11,303 bases of DNA, taken from positions 1 to 11,303 of the forward strand of contig VFKK01000332.1 in NCBI GenBank assembly GCA_009885605.1, given 5' to 3'. Positions 1 to 7,012 of this stretch are shown in pieces. The translations under genes were made by a program, and so were the position numbers. Each line of letters begins with the position of its first letter. Within the stretch, counting starts at the first letter, position 1. Below the pieces are notes generated by a model. It was given only the letters and a program-made list of their open reading frames with translations. It was not told where the DNA came from and did no database searches. The DNA is from Cyclobacteriaceae bacterium (GTDB lineage: Bacteria; Bacteroidota; Bacteroidia; Cytophagales; Cyclobacteriaceae).

Positions 1-84
1 ATCAATCGGGCTATTACTTTAGCTTTGGAATTGGTTTTGCGTTACAAGTTTTATGAAGAGGGAGAGATTACTCCCGAAGCTTAA
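1..84 (+). CDS. C-terminal end of an unidentified protein (partial)
   Basis: An open frame runs from the first base to a TAA at 82-84 and encodes 27 residues, ending in ...YEEGEITPEA. The start and most of the gene lie left of the window. The fragment is a mixed hydrophobic/basic helix-like stretch (ALELVLRYKFYEEG) followed by an acidic tail. It has no motif I recognise, so no function is proposed. It lies 73 bases upstream of the holin-like gene on the same strand and could be the previous gene of that transcript. The only evidence that it is coding is the open frame, its co-orientation and its protein-like composition. Confidence 0.55.
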   Translation: MNRAITLALELVLRYKFYEEGEITPEA

Positions 85-157
85 TTTTTTTGCTCCTTTC
101 AATTGAAGTATATTAGGGATTGAAAAGAGGAAAAATCACCTAAACCAATTTTTAATC

Positions 158-520
158 ATGCTAAATTTCGGAGAAATTATTCAGACCGTAAAAGGCATCG
201 TTGAGACCAAAGTTGAGCTGGTCAAATCTGAAATCCAGGATGAATTTGTGGGGATTGTATCTCGCTTTATCTTGCTCACGCTGATTGGAGCAATGGCTTT
301 TATTGTCATGTTATTTCTAAGTTTATCCCTTGCCTTTTATTTAAGTCAATTTACCAAGACACCTTATATGGGCTTTCTTTTGGTGGCCCTATTGTATTTG
401 TTGATTGTGGTTGGACTTATACTTTCGAGAAATTCCAATCGGGTTCAGTCCAAAATTCAAGCCGGTTGTAAGGAATTTATCTTTTCCAGAAATGTGAAAA
501 ACAATCAAATCGATGAATAA
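158..520 (+). CDS. Phage-holin-like (Holin-X / DUF1469 type) membrane protein
   Basis: This is a 120-residue integral membrane protein. An amphipathic N-terminal region (residues 5-32, with alternating Lys/Glu) is followed by two transmembrane helices at about 34-62 and 70-90, then a basic/polar tail. This layout matches the 'phage holin family' / putative Holin-X (PF07332) proteins that are common as single chromosomal genes in Bacteroidota. In these genomes the name reflects sequence resemblance, and no lysis role has been shown. There is no endolysin or other phage gene nearby, so this is not a prophage remnant. The stop codon overlaps the start of the next gene by 8 bases, which suggests translational coupling. 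An envelope or membrane-organising role is inferred only from the topology and from the pcrB gene further along the operon. Confidence 0.75.
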   Translation: MLNFGEIIQTVKGIVETKVELVKSEIQDEFVGIVSRFILLTLIGAMAFIVMLFLSLSLAFYLSQFTKTPYMGFLLVALLYLLIVVGLILSRNSNRVQSKIQAGCKEFIFSRNVKNNQIDE

Positions 521-896
521 GGAATTAGAAAAAAAATCAGAGGAACTTGAGCAGACTCTTGCAAAGCAACTTGAATTGCTAAAGAAAGATTCTGAGGAAT
601 GGTTGAAAGTCGGAGCCGTGGTTCTTGTTGCCGGATTGCTCACTTATGGCATTGTAAAGGCAACCCGAAAGAAAAAAGTGAACAAAACTGAAAAGGCACT
701 TGAGGCACTGGAACAGCAAGGGCTTCTGACAAAAGACATTGAGGAAAAACTTCGAAAGCCAGCGAAATCAAGCTTTTGGCCTACCCTGAGTCAGAGACTG
801 CTTATCTTAGGACTGGCGTTGGCAAAGGAGAAATTTTTAACTAACCTGTTGAATCCGCAGCCTGAAAATGCGCAAGCCCCGGAAAAAGGTAGGTAA
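513..896 (+). CDS. Small coiled-coil membrane protein of unknown function
   Basis: This 127-residue protein begins with a charged, heptad-like coiled-coil segment (about 3-28, rich in Glu, Lys and Leu). One clear transmembrane helix follows (about 32-49), with a strongly basic flank (TRKKK, 51-55) that suggests the C-terminal part is cytoplasmic. After that come a second charged helix (57-82) and a weaker hydrophobic or amphipathic stretch (about 91-105). I do not recognise a catalytic family; it loosely resembles small YtxH-like envelope proteins. The start overlaps the holin-like gene by 8 bases and the end overlaps pcrB by 29 bases, so the three genes are almost certainly one translational unit. 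It may be a partner of the upstream membrane protein, but that rests on context alone. Confidence 0.7.
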   Translation: MNKELEKKSEELEQTLAKQLELLKKDSEEWLKVGAVVLVAGLLTYGIVKATRKKKVNKTEKALEALEQQGLLTKDIEEKLRKPAKSSFWPTLSQRLLILGLALAKEKFLTNLLNPQPENAQAPEKGR

Positions 897-1647
897 TCTT
901 CTCAATTCCCTTCACAAATCAGGTAAAAAGGGGCTTGCCTGGCTGATTGACCCGGATAAGTGCCAAAATCCAAAAGAGCTTGAGAATCAGTTCAGATGGG
1001 TGAAAGATTCTGGTTTGGATTTGATCATGGTAGGAGGGAGTCACATGTCTCGCGATAATTTCAAAGAAGTAATCCTTTCGGTGAAAAAAATGGCAGGAGA
1101 AATTCCCGTGGTGATTTTTCCCGGATCGCAACAGCAAATTGTAGGAGATGCTGATGCGATTTTGTTTTTATCGCTTATTTCGGGGCGAAACCCTGAGTAT
1201 CTCATAGGTCAGCAGGTAGCCGCTGCGCCATTGGTTGCAAATACAAATCTGGAAGTTTTGCCCACTGCTTACCTTCTAGTCAATCACGGGGAAATAAACA
1301 GCGTTCATTACATCAGTCAAACTGTTCCCCTTCCCAATTCCAGGCCCGAACTTGCCCAAGCCACTGCATTAGCCGGGAAATATCTTGGATTGAAATTTTT
1401 CTTTTTGGATGCTGGAAGTGGGTCTGGAAATCCTGTATCAACTCAGGTCATCGTAGCTGTTAGAGAGGTTGTCAAAAAACCAATAATTGTGGGGGGAGGA
1501 ATTGACTCTGTTGAAAAGTTGAAAGCAGCCTACAATGCGGGAGCGGATCTTATTGTTCTGGGGAATTCCATAGAAAAAGACCCCGGTTTTTTGGCCAGGG
1601 TCTTAGATTTTAAAGTTTGGTATAACAATTCTTTAAACGTTAATTAA
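868..1647 (+). CDS. pcrB: Geranylgeranylglyceryl / heptaprenylglyceryl phosphate synthase
   Basis: This 259-residue TIM-barrel prenyltransferase of the PcrB/GGGPS family joins sn-glycerol-1-phosphate to a polyprenyl diphosphate through an ether bond. Family landmarks are in order: LIDPDK (26-31, diphosphate/Mg site), VGGS (55-58), FPG (84-86), SGRNP (105-109), FLDAGSGSG (179-187), IVGGGI (207-212, phosphate loop) and LGNSIEKDP (231-239). The length is normal for the Bacteroidota group, whose characterised members accept geranylgeranyl diphosphate; which chain length this one uses cannot be read from the sequence. The ATG at 868 lies inside the previous gene (29-base overlap). No other Met occurs before residue 54, and the motifs begin at residue 26, so this start is favoured. 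The 3' end overlaps the convergent AraC gene by 15 bases. Confidence 0.92.
   Translation: MRKPRKKVGNLLNSLHKSGKKGLAWLIDPDKCQNPKELENQFRWVKDSGLDLIMVGGSHMSRDNFKEVILSVKKMAGEIPVVIFPGSQQQIVGDADAILFLSLISGRNPEYLIGQQVAAAPLVANTNLEVLPTAYLLVNHGEINSVHYISQTVPLPNSRPELAQATALAGKYLGLKFFFLDAGSGSGNPVSTQVIVAVREVVKKPIIVGGGIDSVEKLKAAYNAGADLIVLGNSIEKDPGFLARVLDFKVWYNNSLNVN
1574..1604 (-). terminator. Possible intrinsic terminator for the AraC gene, inside pcrB
   Basis: AAGACCC (1577-1583) and GGGTCTT (1598-1604) form a 7-bp stem, extended by two more G-C pairs across a C-A mismatch. Read on the minus strand it is followed by a short T tract (the A run at 1574-1578 on the plus strand). It lies about 30-60 bases past the minus-strand stop at 1633, where a terminator is needed because the two convergent genes overlap. 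It is also pcrB coding sequence, so it may be chance. Confidence 0.3.
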
Positions 1648-2559
1648 GGATTCTCTTCTTCTCATTTTGCCCGCTGGCACTCCATACATCATTTTAAATC
1701 TTCGGCAGAAATAAGCGGTGTCTTTATAGCCCACATCTTTTCCAATGTCCCGGATAGATTTTTTAGAAGTACGAAGAAGCTCAACAGCAGCCTCCATTCG
1801 CTGGTATTCAATGTAATCCTGAGGATTGATTCCGGTGAGCATTTTGAAATACTGACCTACATAATCTTCAGAGACATTAGCCACCTTAGCAAGGACTTTA
1901 TTTGATAAATCGCCTCCGATATTTAATTTGATAAAATTGAATAAATCAATCAGGCGGGGATCTTTGAAGTAAGTTGAATTCGTAGATAGTTCCTCCAGGA
2001 ATAGTCGGTTCTTCAGAATATGCCTCAGTAATTCGATAACGAGTAATTCAGTCTGAGCCTTTAGAACTCTTTCTTTACCAACGGCCGTCAATTCCAGCTC
2101 CTTCATCAGATCTTCAACGATGGTGGCAAGACGATCATTAAATCGAATGATAAATGGAGGAATATCTAATGAATTGAAAAAATTGACCACATCAAATACT
2201 TTTGATTCAAAGCCAACTATTGAAATGCAATCTTCTTCAGAATTCTTTATGTCTTTAAAACTGATACTTTGAAGATGTTTTTTTTTGTTTTCCTGAAATT
2301 GGTCTTTGGATATTTCAGACTTTTTTGAACTTCCGCCAATAGTCAGTTTCGTCTTCCTTCCACCGGGAAGAAAAAGTGCTTCGCCTTCATTGACCAATTC
2401 CTGATCTTCCCCGAACTTTAGGGTTCCGTGATGAAGAAGGATTAGGGTGTTATCAGCTTCTTCGTAATCGATAATTGTTGCGGGCTTTTCAACTTTGTAG
2501 TTGTTTCCGCGCAAAAATCGGACGTTGACAGATTCAATAACTTTATTGTAATATTCCAT
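1633..2559 (-). CDS. AraC/XylS-family transcriptional regulator with cupin-like N-terminus
   Basis: This 308-residue protein ends in the two helix-turn-helix motifs of the AraC family. HTH1 is at about 219-240 (LSNKVLAKVANVSEDYVGQYF). HTH2 is at about 268-290 (IRDIGKDVGYKDTAYFCRRF), followed by the conserved basic tail (GVPAGKMRRR). The N-terminal half (about 25-75) looks like a beta-rich cupin sensor domain, with a 'LLHHGTLKFG...EGEALFLPGG' pattern, so it may bind a small ligand; which one is unknown. A Lys/Glu-rich linker lies at 77-105. The gene is on the same strand as the acyl-CoA dehydrogenase 138 bases upstream and might regulate it, but AraC proteins often act elsewhere. Its 3' end overlaps the 3' end of pcrB by 15 bases. 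Confidence 0.88.
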   Translation of the reverse strand: MEYYNKVIESVNVRFLRGNNYKVEKPATIIDYEEADNTLILLHHGTLKFGEDQELVNEGEALFLPGGRKTKLTIGGSSKKSEISKDQFQENKKKHLQSISFKDIKNSEEDCISIVGFESKVFDVVNFFNSLDIPPFIIRFNDRLATIVEDLMKELELTAVGKERVLKAQTELLVIELLRHILKNRLFLEELSTNSTYFKDPRLIDLFNFIKLNIGGDLSNKVLAKVANVSEDYVGQYFKMLTGINPQDYIEYQRMEAAVELLRTSKKSIRDIGKDVGYKDTAYFCRRFKMMYGVPAGKMRRRESLINV

Positions 2560-2638
2560 GATTTAATTAACGACAATAGAATTGCAATAATATAATTTTT
2601 CCAATTCTAAAACAGGAGATTTTGATAAACGGAAACTC

Positions 2639-2681
2639 AAAAAATGAAAAAGGGGATAAATTTTTGGAAAAATACCTTTTC
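2639..2681 (-). terminator. Candidate terminator of the acyl-CoA dehydrogenase gene
   Basis: On the minus strand, starting 17 bases after the stop codon, GAAAAGG (plus-strand 2675-2681) can pair with CCTTTT(T)C (2646-2653, one bulged T) around a loop of about 21 bases. A run of six T follows (plus-strand A run 2639-2644). The stem is AT-rich and the loop long, so the call is moderate to weak. It fits the 138-base gap between this gene and the AraC gene. Confidence 0.35.
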
Positions 2682-2697
2682 AACACTCAAGAAGGTT

Positions 2698-3837
2698 TTA
2701 TTTTAAAATTTTCCTTGATATCACTATTTTTTGAATTTCTGATGTTCCCTCATAAATCTGAGTGATTTTAGCATCACGCATTAATCGTTCCACGTGGTAT
2801 TCTTTTACATAGCCATATCCGCCATGTACTTGGACTGCCTCAATTGTAACGTCCATTGCGACTTGAGAAGCGAATAATTTGGCCATTGCAGACGCATGAG
2901 CGTAATCTTCCCCATTGTCTTTCAACCATGCAGCTTTGTAAACCATTAATCTGGCCGCCTCAATTTGGGTAACCATATCCGCAAGTTTGAACTGAATAGC
3001 CTGATGTTGGGAAATAGGTTTGCCAAAGGTTTTCCTCTCTTTGGAATAGGCCAAAGACAATTCATAGGCTCCGGCTGCAATTCCCAAAGCCTGAGCTGCA
3101 ATTCCTATTCGGCCTCCGTTCAATGTTTCCATTGCGAAAGTGAATCCGAAACCTTCTTCTCCGATCCTGTTTTCTACCGGAATTTTGACGTCAGTAAACA
3201 TCAATGAGTGGGTATCTGATCCCCGGATACCCATCTTGTCTTCTTTTTTGCCGATGATAAAGCCTTCCCAGCCCTTTTCGATGATAAAGACTGAAATGCC
3301 TTTATGTGCTTTAATTGGATCCGTTTGGGCAATTATTAAGTAGACACTTGCCGAAGATCCATTTGTAATCCAATTTTTGGTTCCGTTTAGGATATAGTAA
3401 TCCCCGTTGAAATGGGCTTCGGTTTTCTGGGAGGTAGCATCTGATCCGGCCTCAGGTTCAGAAAGACAGAAGGCTCCAAGAATTTCTCCTGCCGCCAAGG
3501 GTTTCAGGTATTTTTCTTTCTGTGCTTCAGTTCCATATTTTTCCAATCCCCAACATACCAGCGAATTATTAACCGACATTGCCACAGAAGCAGATGCATC
3601 TATTTTGGAGAGTTCCTCCATTGCCAGGACATAGGAAAGTGTATCCATGCCTCCCCCATTGTATTTTGGGTCTACCATCATTCCCAGAAATCCCAACTGC
3701 CCCATTTTTTTGATTTGCTCTTTCGCGAATTTGCCTTCTGTATCTCTTTCAATGACTCCGGGAAGTAATTCAATCTGGGCAAATTCTCGTGCTGCATCTC
3801 TTACGGCTAGTTGTTCTTCTGTTAATTGGAAGTTCAT
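2698..3837 (-). CDS. Acyl-CoA dehydrogenase (short-chain/butyryl type)
   Basis: This 379-residue FAD enzyme catalyses alpha,beta-desaturation of acyl-CoA in fatty-acid or branched-chain amino-acid breakdown and passes electrons to ETF. It has the full domain order: N-terminal helices (1-115), FAD-binding beta domain with CLSEPEAGSDA (124-134) and NWITNG (155-160), and C-terminal helices with RKTFGKPI (268-275) and QVHGGYGY (336-343). The signature ends in ERLMRDAKITQIYEGTSEIQ (350-369). Glu363 in IYEGT is at the catalytic-base position of the short- and medium-chain enzymes. The length is typical and all key residues are present, so it should be active. The exact acyl substrate cannot be decided from sequence alone. 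A strong terminator (3882-3915) separates it from the panC operon upstream, so it probably has its own promoter in 3838-3890. Confidence 0.95.
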   Translation of the reverse strand: MNFQLTEEQLAVRDAAREFAQIELLPGVIERDTEGKFAKEQIKKMGQLGFLGMMVDPKYNGGGMDTLSYVLAMEELSKIDASASVAMSVNNSLVCWGLEKYGTEAQKEKYLKPLAAGEILGAFCLSEPEAGSDATSQKTEAHFNGDYYILNGTKNWITNGSSASVYLIIAQTDPIKAHKGISVFIIEKGWEGFIIGKKEDKMGIRGSDTHSLMFTDVKIPVENRIGEEGFGFTFAMETLNGGRIGIAAQALGIAAGAYELSLAYSKERKTFGKPISQHQAIQFKLADMVTQIEAARLMVYKAAWLKDNGEDYAHASAMAKLFASQVAMDVTIEAVQVHGGYGYVKEYHVERLMRDAKITQIYEGTSEIQKIVISRKILK

Positions 3838-3881
3838 ACTGTTGTATCGGGTTTAGTAATACATAATGTGGAATTTAGGGC

Positions 3882-3915
3882 AAAAAAAAGAGAGGGACAA
3901 AAGCTTGCCCCTCTC
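3882..3915 (-). terminator. Strong intrinsic terminator of the panC-panD operon
   Basis: Positions 3890-3900 and 3905-3915 form an 11-bp stem (GAGAGGGGCAA read on the minus strand, one G-T wobble) around a GCTT tetraloop. On the minus strand the stem is followed directly by eight T (plus-strand A run 3882-3889). It begins 21 bases after the zinc-peptidase stop codon, as expected for the end of that operon. Confidence 0.88.
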
Positions 3916-3936
3916 GGTTTGATTATTTGATCTGGA

Positions 3937-4626
3937 TCAATCCCTATTTCCAAAGAAGACGAAAATGTAATAAGCAAGAGTAGCAAGAGAAGCGAGCGCA
4001 GCAACCACATAAGTCATTGCCGCCCAAGTCAAGGCGTCTTTTGACATCGCATATTCAGGCCCTGTTACGATATTCCTTGTTTTGACCCATGCCAAAGCCC
4101 GATTACTTGCGTCAAATTCCACAGGCAAAGTCACAAGTGTAAATAAGGTCATCACACTGTAGGCCCCTACTACAATGAAACCGACGATTTCATAAGGGAG
4201 TCCCAATGCAAATCCTCCAAATAAGGAGGCAAGCAAAACGAAATTCAAAATTTTACTGGAAACGTTTTGGACAGGAACCAAGGTGGACCGGAGGTTTAAC
4301 CAAGTGTAAGCTGTGGCGTGCTGAACAGCGTGACCGCATTCATGAGCTGAAACTGCAGTAGCGGCAGCATTTCTGCCGTAGTACACATCAGGACTCAAGT
4401 TTACAGTTTTGTTCAATGGATTATAGTGGTCTGTCAGTTGGCCTTCTACACAAATCACCTGAACATCGTGGATATTATTATCAGCTAGCATCAGCTTTGC
4501 AATTTCTGCTCCTGAGAGATTTGCCTGAAGCGGTGTAAGAGCGTATTTTTTGAATTTGCTCTTCAGCTTTCTGCTTACCACAAAGCCGGCAATGGCGAAG
4601 ACAACAACAATTAGAATAAGTATCAT
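3937..4626 (-). CDS. YugP-like membrane zinc metallopeptidase
   Basis: This 229-residue membrane protein belongs to the neutral zinc metallopeptidase family (Zn_peptidase_2, PF04298; YugP in Bacillus). A transmembrane helix at 1-18 is followed by a basic stretch. The family 'DHYNP' motif is at 66-70, and the catalytic HExxH is seen as H95-E96-C97-G98-H99 in SAHECGHAVQHA. The conserved TLPVEFDASNRA (166-177) probably supplies a third zinc ligand, Glu170. Further hydrophobic helices lie at about 126-165 and 203-225. The active-site residues are intact. The natural substrate is not known for the family. It is the last gene of the panC-panD-UPF0104 operon, 32 bases after the UPF0104 gene, and is followed by a strong terminator. 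Confidence 0.9.
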   Translation of the reverse strand: MILILIVVVFAIAGFVVSRKLKSKFKKYALTPLQANLSGAEIAKLMLADNNIHDVQVICVEGQLTDHYNPLNKTVNLSPDVYYGRNAAATAVSAHECGHAVQHATAYTWLNLRSTLVPVQNVSSKILNFVLLASLFGGFALGLPYEIVGFIVVGAYSVMTLFTLVTLPVEFDASNRALAWVKTRNIVTGPEYAMSKDALTWAAMTYVVAALASLATLAYYIFVFFGNRD

Positions 4627-4658
4627 AGTTTTTTTTGTTTGCAGGAATGAATACGAAG

Positions 4659-5663
4659 TTATGGGTTAGCAGGTTTATTCCAAGAAGGTAATCTCATCAT
4701 TAAAATCCAGCTGATCAGTCCAGCTGCCAACATGAGCAAAACCTGAGTTCCGTGAATGATAGCTGCGAAGATTTTTCCGTCTTCTTCCGATATACCCAAC
4801 TGTATCAAAATAAAGGCCACCAACGCATGAAAGGTCCCTATACCCCCTTGGACAGGGGCAACCATGCCAATACTTCCCATTACCATCACAACCAGGACTT
4901 CCCCAGAGGACAAATTGGCAGTACTTGAGATTCCAAGGGAAACTGTGTACATGGTCATGAAATAAATAACCCAGATCAAAACAGAACTCAGCCAAAATCC
5001 CATAGGATTGGAAAGCTGATTAACTCTTTTCAGGCCTGAGACTATTTCCCTCATGAAATGCCGGATTTTTTTAATCAACCCGTTGTCTCTATATCTTCTT
5101 AGAATCAAAATCATGAAAATGATAAAAATGGCAAGACTGCCAAGGAAGACTGGGAGGTTGGAAAGAATTTTTGTCCAAAGGTCATCGATATTCACTAAGA
5201 GGTTCGCAAAACTGAGGAAAAGCTCATTTTCTACCAAAAATGCCAATCCAATTGTCCCTACCAAAAACAATAAATCAACGCTTCTTTCCAGAATTACTGT
5301 CCCAAACAAATGGCCGAGGGATATACCATTTGTTCTGGTAAGGACACCGCATCTGGCAACCTCTCCCGCTCGGGGGATAAGTAAATTCACCAAATAGCCA
5401 ACCATCACAGCGTGGTAAGCCCGATTAGGTTTTACTATTTGACCTTCGTCGGATCTTATCAATAAAGTCCATCTCCAGGCTCTAAGCCAAAACCCAAAAA
5501 GAGAAATGGAAAGAGAGAAAAAGATCCACAGCCAGTTGCTGGATTTGATCTGTTCCAAAAGACTATCCAGTGCGATGTCTCTATATAAAAACCAAAAAAT
5601 CCAAATCGCGATTGCCAGCGAAGTCGTAACCTGAAATCCTTGTTTTAGATTTTGGGTATTCAT
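4659..5663 (-). CDS. UPF0104 / lysylphosphatidylglycerol synthase TM-region membrane protein
   Basis: This 334-residue polytopic membrane protein of the UPF0104 (LPG_synthase_TM, PF03706) family is related to the flippase half of MprF and to AglD. I count seven or eight hydrophobic helices (about 12-27, 43-62, 85-97, 124-152, 168-188, 222-245, 254-286, 298-323). Family motifs are FWLRAWRWTLLI (58-69), NLLIPRAGEVAR (93-104), ERSVDL (126-131) and APVQGGIGTFHA (269-280). It lacks the cytosolic aminoacyl-transferase domain, so it is not a complete MprF; moving lipids or lipid-linked molecules is inferred. The ATG start at 5663 shares one base with the panD stop (TGATG), which suggests translational re-initiation. 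A TTG one codon upstream (5666) would give a Met-Met start and is less likely. Confidence 0.88.
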   Translation of the reverse strand: MNTQNLKQGFQVTTSLAIAIWIFWFLYRDIALDSLLEQIKSSNWLWIFFSLSISLFGFWLRAWRWTLLIRSDEGQIVKPNRAYHAVMVGYLVNLLIPRAGEVARCGVLTRTNGISLGHLFGTVILERSVDLLFLVGTIGLAFLVENELFLSFANLLVNIDDLWTKILSNLPVFLGSLAIFIIFMILILRRYRDNGLIKKIRHFMREIVSGLKRVNQLSNPMGFWLSSVLIWVIYFMTMYTVSLGISSTANLSSGEVLVVMVMGSIGMVAPVQGGIGTFHALVAFILIQLGISEEDGKIFAAIIHGTQVLLMLAAGLISWILMMRLPSWNKPANP

Positions 5664-6010
5664 CAAATCAATTTATTTCTATCATCGGGGAAGATAACAA
5701 CAGGTTTATGTTTCTTAGCTTCTTCGAGATCCATTCCTGCATAGGAAATGATAATAACAATATCTCCAACTGATGCTTTTCGTGCAGCGGGACCATTCAG
5801 ACAAACTTGTCCGGTGTATCTTTCTCCTTTAATCACATAGGTTTCCAATCGTTCCCCATTGTTGACATTCACAACCTGGACTTTTTCATTCTCTATCAAA
5901 TTGGCTGCGTCCATCAAGTCTTCATCAATTGTGATAGAACCTACATAGTGAAGTTCCGCCTGCGTGATTTTTACTCTGTGAATCTTTGATTTTAGTACTT
6001 GGATATGCAT
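5663..6010 (-). CDS. panD: Aspartate 1-decarboxylase proenzyme
   Basis: This 115-residue protein makes beta-alanine from L-aspartate for pantothenate and coenzyme A synthesis. The self-cleavage site Gly24-Ser25 is seen in ELHYVGSITID (19-29); Ser25 becomes the pyruvoyl group after cleavage. Other family landmarks are the N-terminal KSKIHRVKITQAEL, NGERLETYVIKGER (50-63) and GPAARKASVGDIVIIISYAGM (74-94). Length and motifs are those of an intact, active proenzyme. It sits 21 bases after panC on the same strand and overlaps the UPF0104 gene by one base, so the three are co-transcribed. Confidence 0.97.
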   Translation of the reverse strand: MHIQVLKSKIHRVKITQAELHYVGSITIDEDLMDAANLIENEKVQVVNVNNGERLETYVIKGERYTGQVCLNGPAARKASVGDIVIIISYAGMDLEEAKKHKPVVIFPDDRNKLI

Positions 6011-6031
6011 TGCTTGAAATTTGCCGCAAAA

Positions 6032-6880
6032 TTAAGGAATAATAGGAAGGTTGTCGATTAATCTGACAGATCCGAGGTAAGCTGCCACACAAATCGAGGA
6101 TTTTTGATCTGGTTCAAAAGCTTCAAATCGTGTGAAGTGCTCAGGATGAACCAATTCAAAATATTCCAACCTTGCCAAAGACGTTTCTTTAAAATCCTGG
6201 CGGATTTGGTTACGCACATCCAACCATGGTTTGCCGGCCAATAGTTCATCCTTCGCCTTAGTAAGACTCCAATATAAGATCAAAGCCTGTGCTCGCTCCA
6301 CGGGATTCAATCGCAAATTCCGAGAAGACATTGCTAATCCATCGACTTCTCTTCGGGTGGGCACAACGACCAACTCAAGGTTAAAAGACAAATCCCGAAC
6401 CAGTCGCTTTATTACAGCTACCTGTTGCAGGTCTTTTTGACCAAAAAAGGCTTTATCTGGTTTTATTGTGTGGAATAGCTTCGAAACGACAATTCCGACT
6501 CCGTTAAAATGCCCTGGTCGAAATTCTCCTTCCAGAACATGCTCCAATTCCCCAAAATTTAAAGTCAAAACAGGCTTTTCGGGATAAATGGATAAGGTTT
6601 CTGGAAGAAATGCAAAATCAGTTCCCTCATCTTCCAGTTTTTTGAGATCCTGTTCAAGGGTGATTGGATATTTAGCAAAATCCTCCGGATTATTGAATTG
6701 AGTAGGATTGACGAAGATCGAAACAACTGTAATGTCGCATTCCTTTTTGCTGTTCTTTACAAGATCAAGATGACCTTGATGAAGTGCTCCCATTGTGGGA
6801 ACAAAACCAATGGTTTTCCCGCTTTGGAGAGATTTGAGCCAGTTTGTTTGCCACTCGGTTCCGGTATGGAATACCTGCAC
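6032..6880 (-). CDS. panC: Pantoate--beta-alanine ligase (pantothenate synthetase)
   Basis: This 282-residue enzyme joins pantoate and beta-alanine with ATP to give pantothenate. Family motifs are complete: PTMGALHQGH (28-37, HIGH-like nucleotide site), SIFVNPTQF (54-62), RPGHF (121-125), FGQKD (146-150) and MSSRN (184-188, KMSKS-like loop). Length is standard. The start is GTG at 6878-6880; there is no in-frame ATG close upstream, and the distance to the PTMGALHQGH motif matches other PanC proteins, so GTG is favoured. It is the first gene of a minus-strand operon with panD, so both halves of the final pantothenate step are made together. A promoter candidate lies 32-60 bases upstream in the divergent intergenic region. 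Confidence 0.97.
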   Translation of the reverse strand: MQVFHTGTEWQTNWLKSLQSGKTIGFVPTMGALHQGHLDLVKNSKKECDITVVSIFVNPTQFNNPEDFAKYPITLEQDLKKLEDEGTDFAFLPETLSIYPEKPVLTLNFGELEHVLEGEFRPGHFNGVGIVVSKLFHTIKPDKAFFGQKDLQQVAVIKRLVRDLSFNLELVVVPTRREVDGLAMSSRNLRLNPVERAQALILYWSLTKAKDELLAGKPWLDVRNQIRQDFKETSLARLEYFELVHPEHFTRFEAFEPDQKSSICVAAYLGSVRLIDNLPIIP

Positions 6881-6911
6881 GGGTATAGGATTTTTAAAGG
6901 GTAAATAGGGG

Positions 6912-6940
6912 CAAAACTATATTAATATCCAGAAAAACAA
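6912..6940 (-). promoter_or_regulatory. Candidate Bacteroidota promoter for panC
   Basis: On the minus strand, TTG (plus-strand 6938-6940) and TAGTTTTG (6912-6919) are 18 bases apart. The second box matches the Bacteroidota -7 consensus TAnnTTTG in all eight positions. The start of transcription would fall near 6907, giving a leader of about 27 bases before the GTG of panC. The -33 box is only a three-base match. Confidence 0.5.
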
Positions 6941-6962
6941 GGGCTTTTAACCTTTTTTTTAT

Positions 6963-6970
6963 TATCTTTA
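6963..6970 (+). promoter_or_regulatory. Candidate -7 promoter box for the glycogen-synthase-like gene
   Basis: TATCTTTA matches the TAnnTTTG -7 consensus of Bacteroidota except for the last base. It would place the transcript start near 6975 and give a leader of about 38 bases before the ATG at 7013. No convincing TTTG -33 box is seen 19-21 bases upstream, so this is a weak call based on position and one box. Confidence 0.3.
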
Positions 6971-7012
6971 CAACGTTGTTGATCACCTCAATAAGCTAAA
7001 TCCAAAAAGCGC

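Noticed and set aside
60..75. GGGAG/CTCCC hairpin near the end of the first partial gene, with T run at 85-91
   Set aside because: The stem is only 5 bp, lies inside the coding end and is separated from the T run by nine bases, so a terminator call is not supported.
89..116. Possible promoter TTTG (89-92) and TATATTAG (109-116) before the holin-like gene
   Set aside because: The spacing of 16 bases is short for Bacteroidota promoters (about 19-21) and the -7 box has a mismatch.
158..520. Holin-like gene as evidence of a prophage
   Set aside because: No endolysin, integrase, capsid or tail gene is present, and the gene is embedded in an operon with pcrB.
2965..3856. Four plus-strand open frames across the acyl-CoA dehydrogenase region
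   Set aside because: They lie opposite a complete, motif-rich acyl-CoA dehydrogenase and have no recognisable domains; they are antisense shadows.
6970..6979. Palindrome ACAACGTTGT as an operator
   Set aside because: A perfect 10-base palindrome is expected several times by chance in a window of this size, and no second copy is seen nearby.
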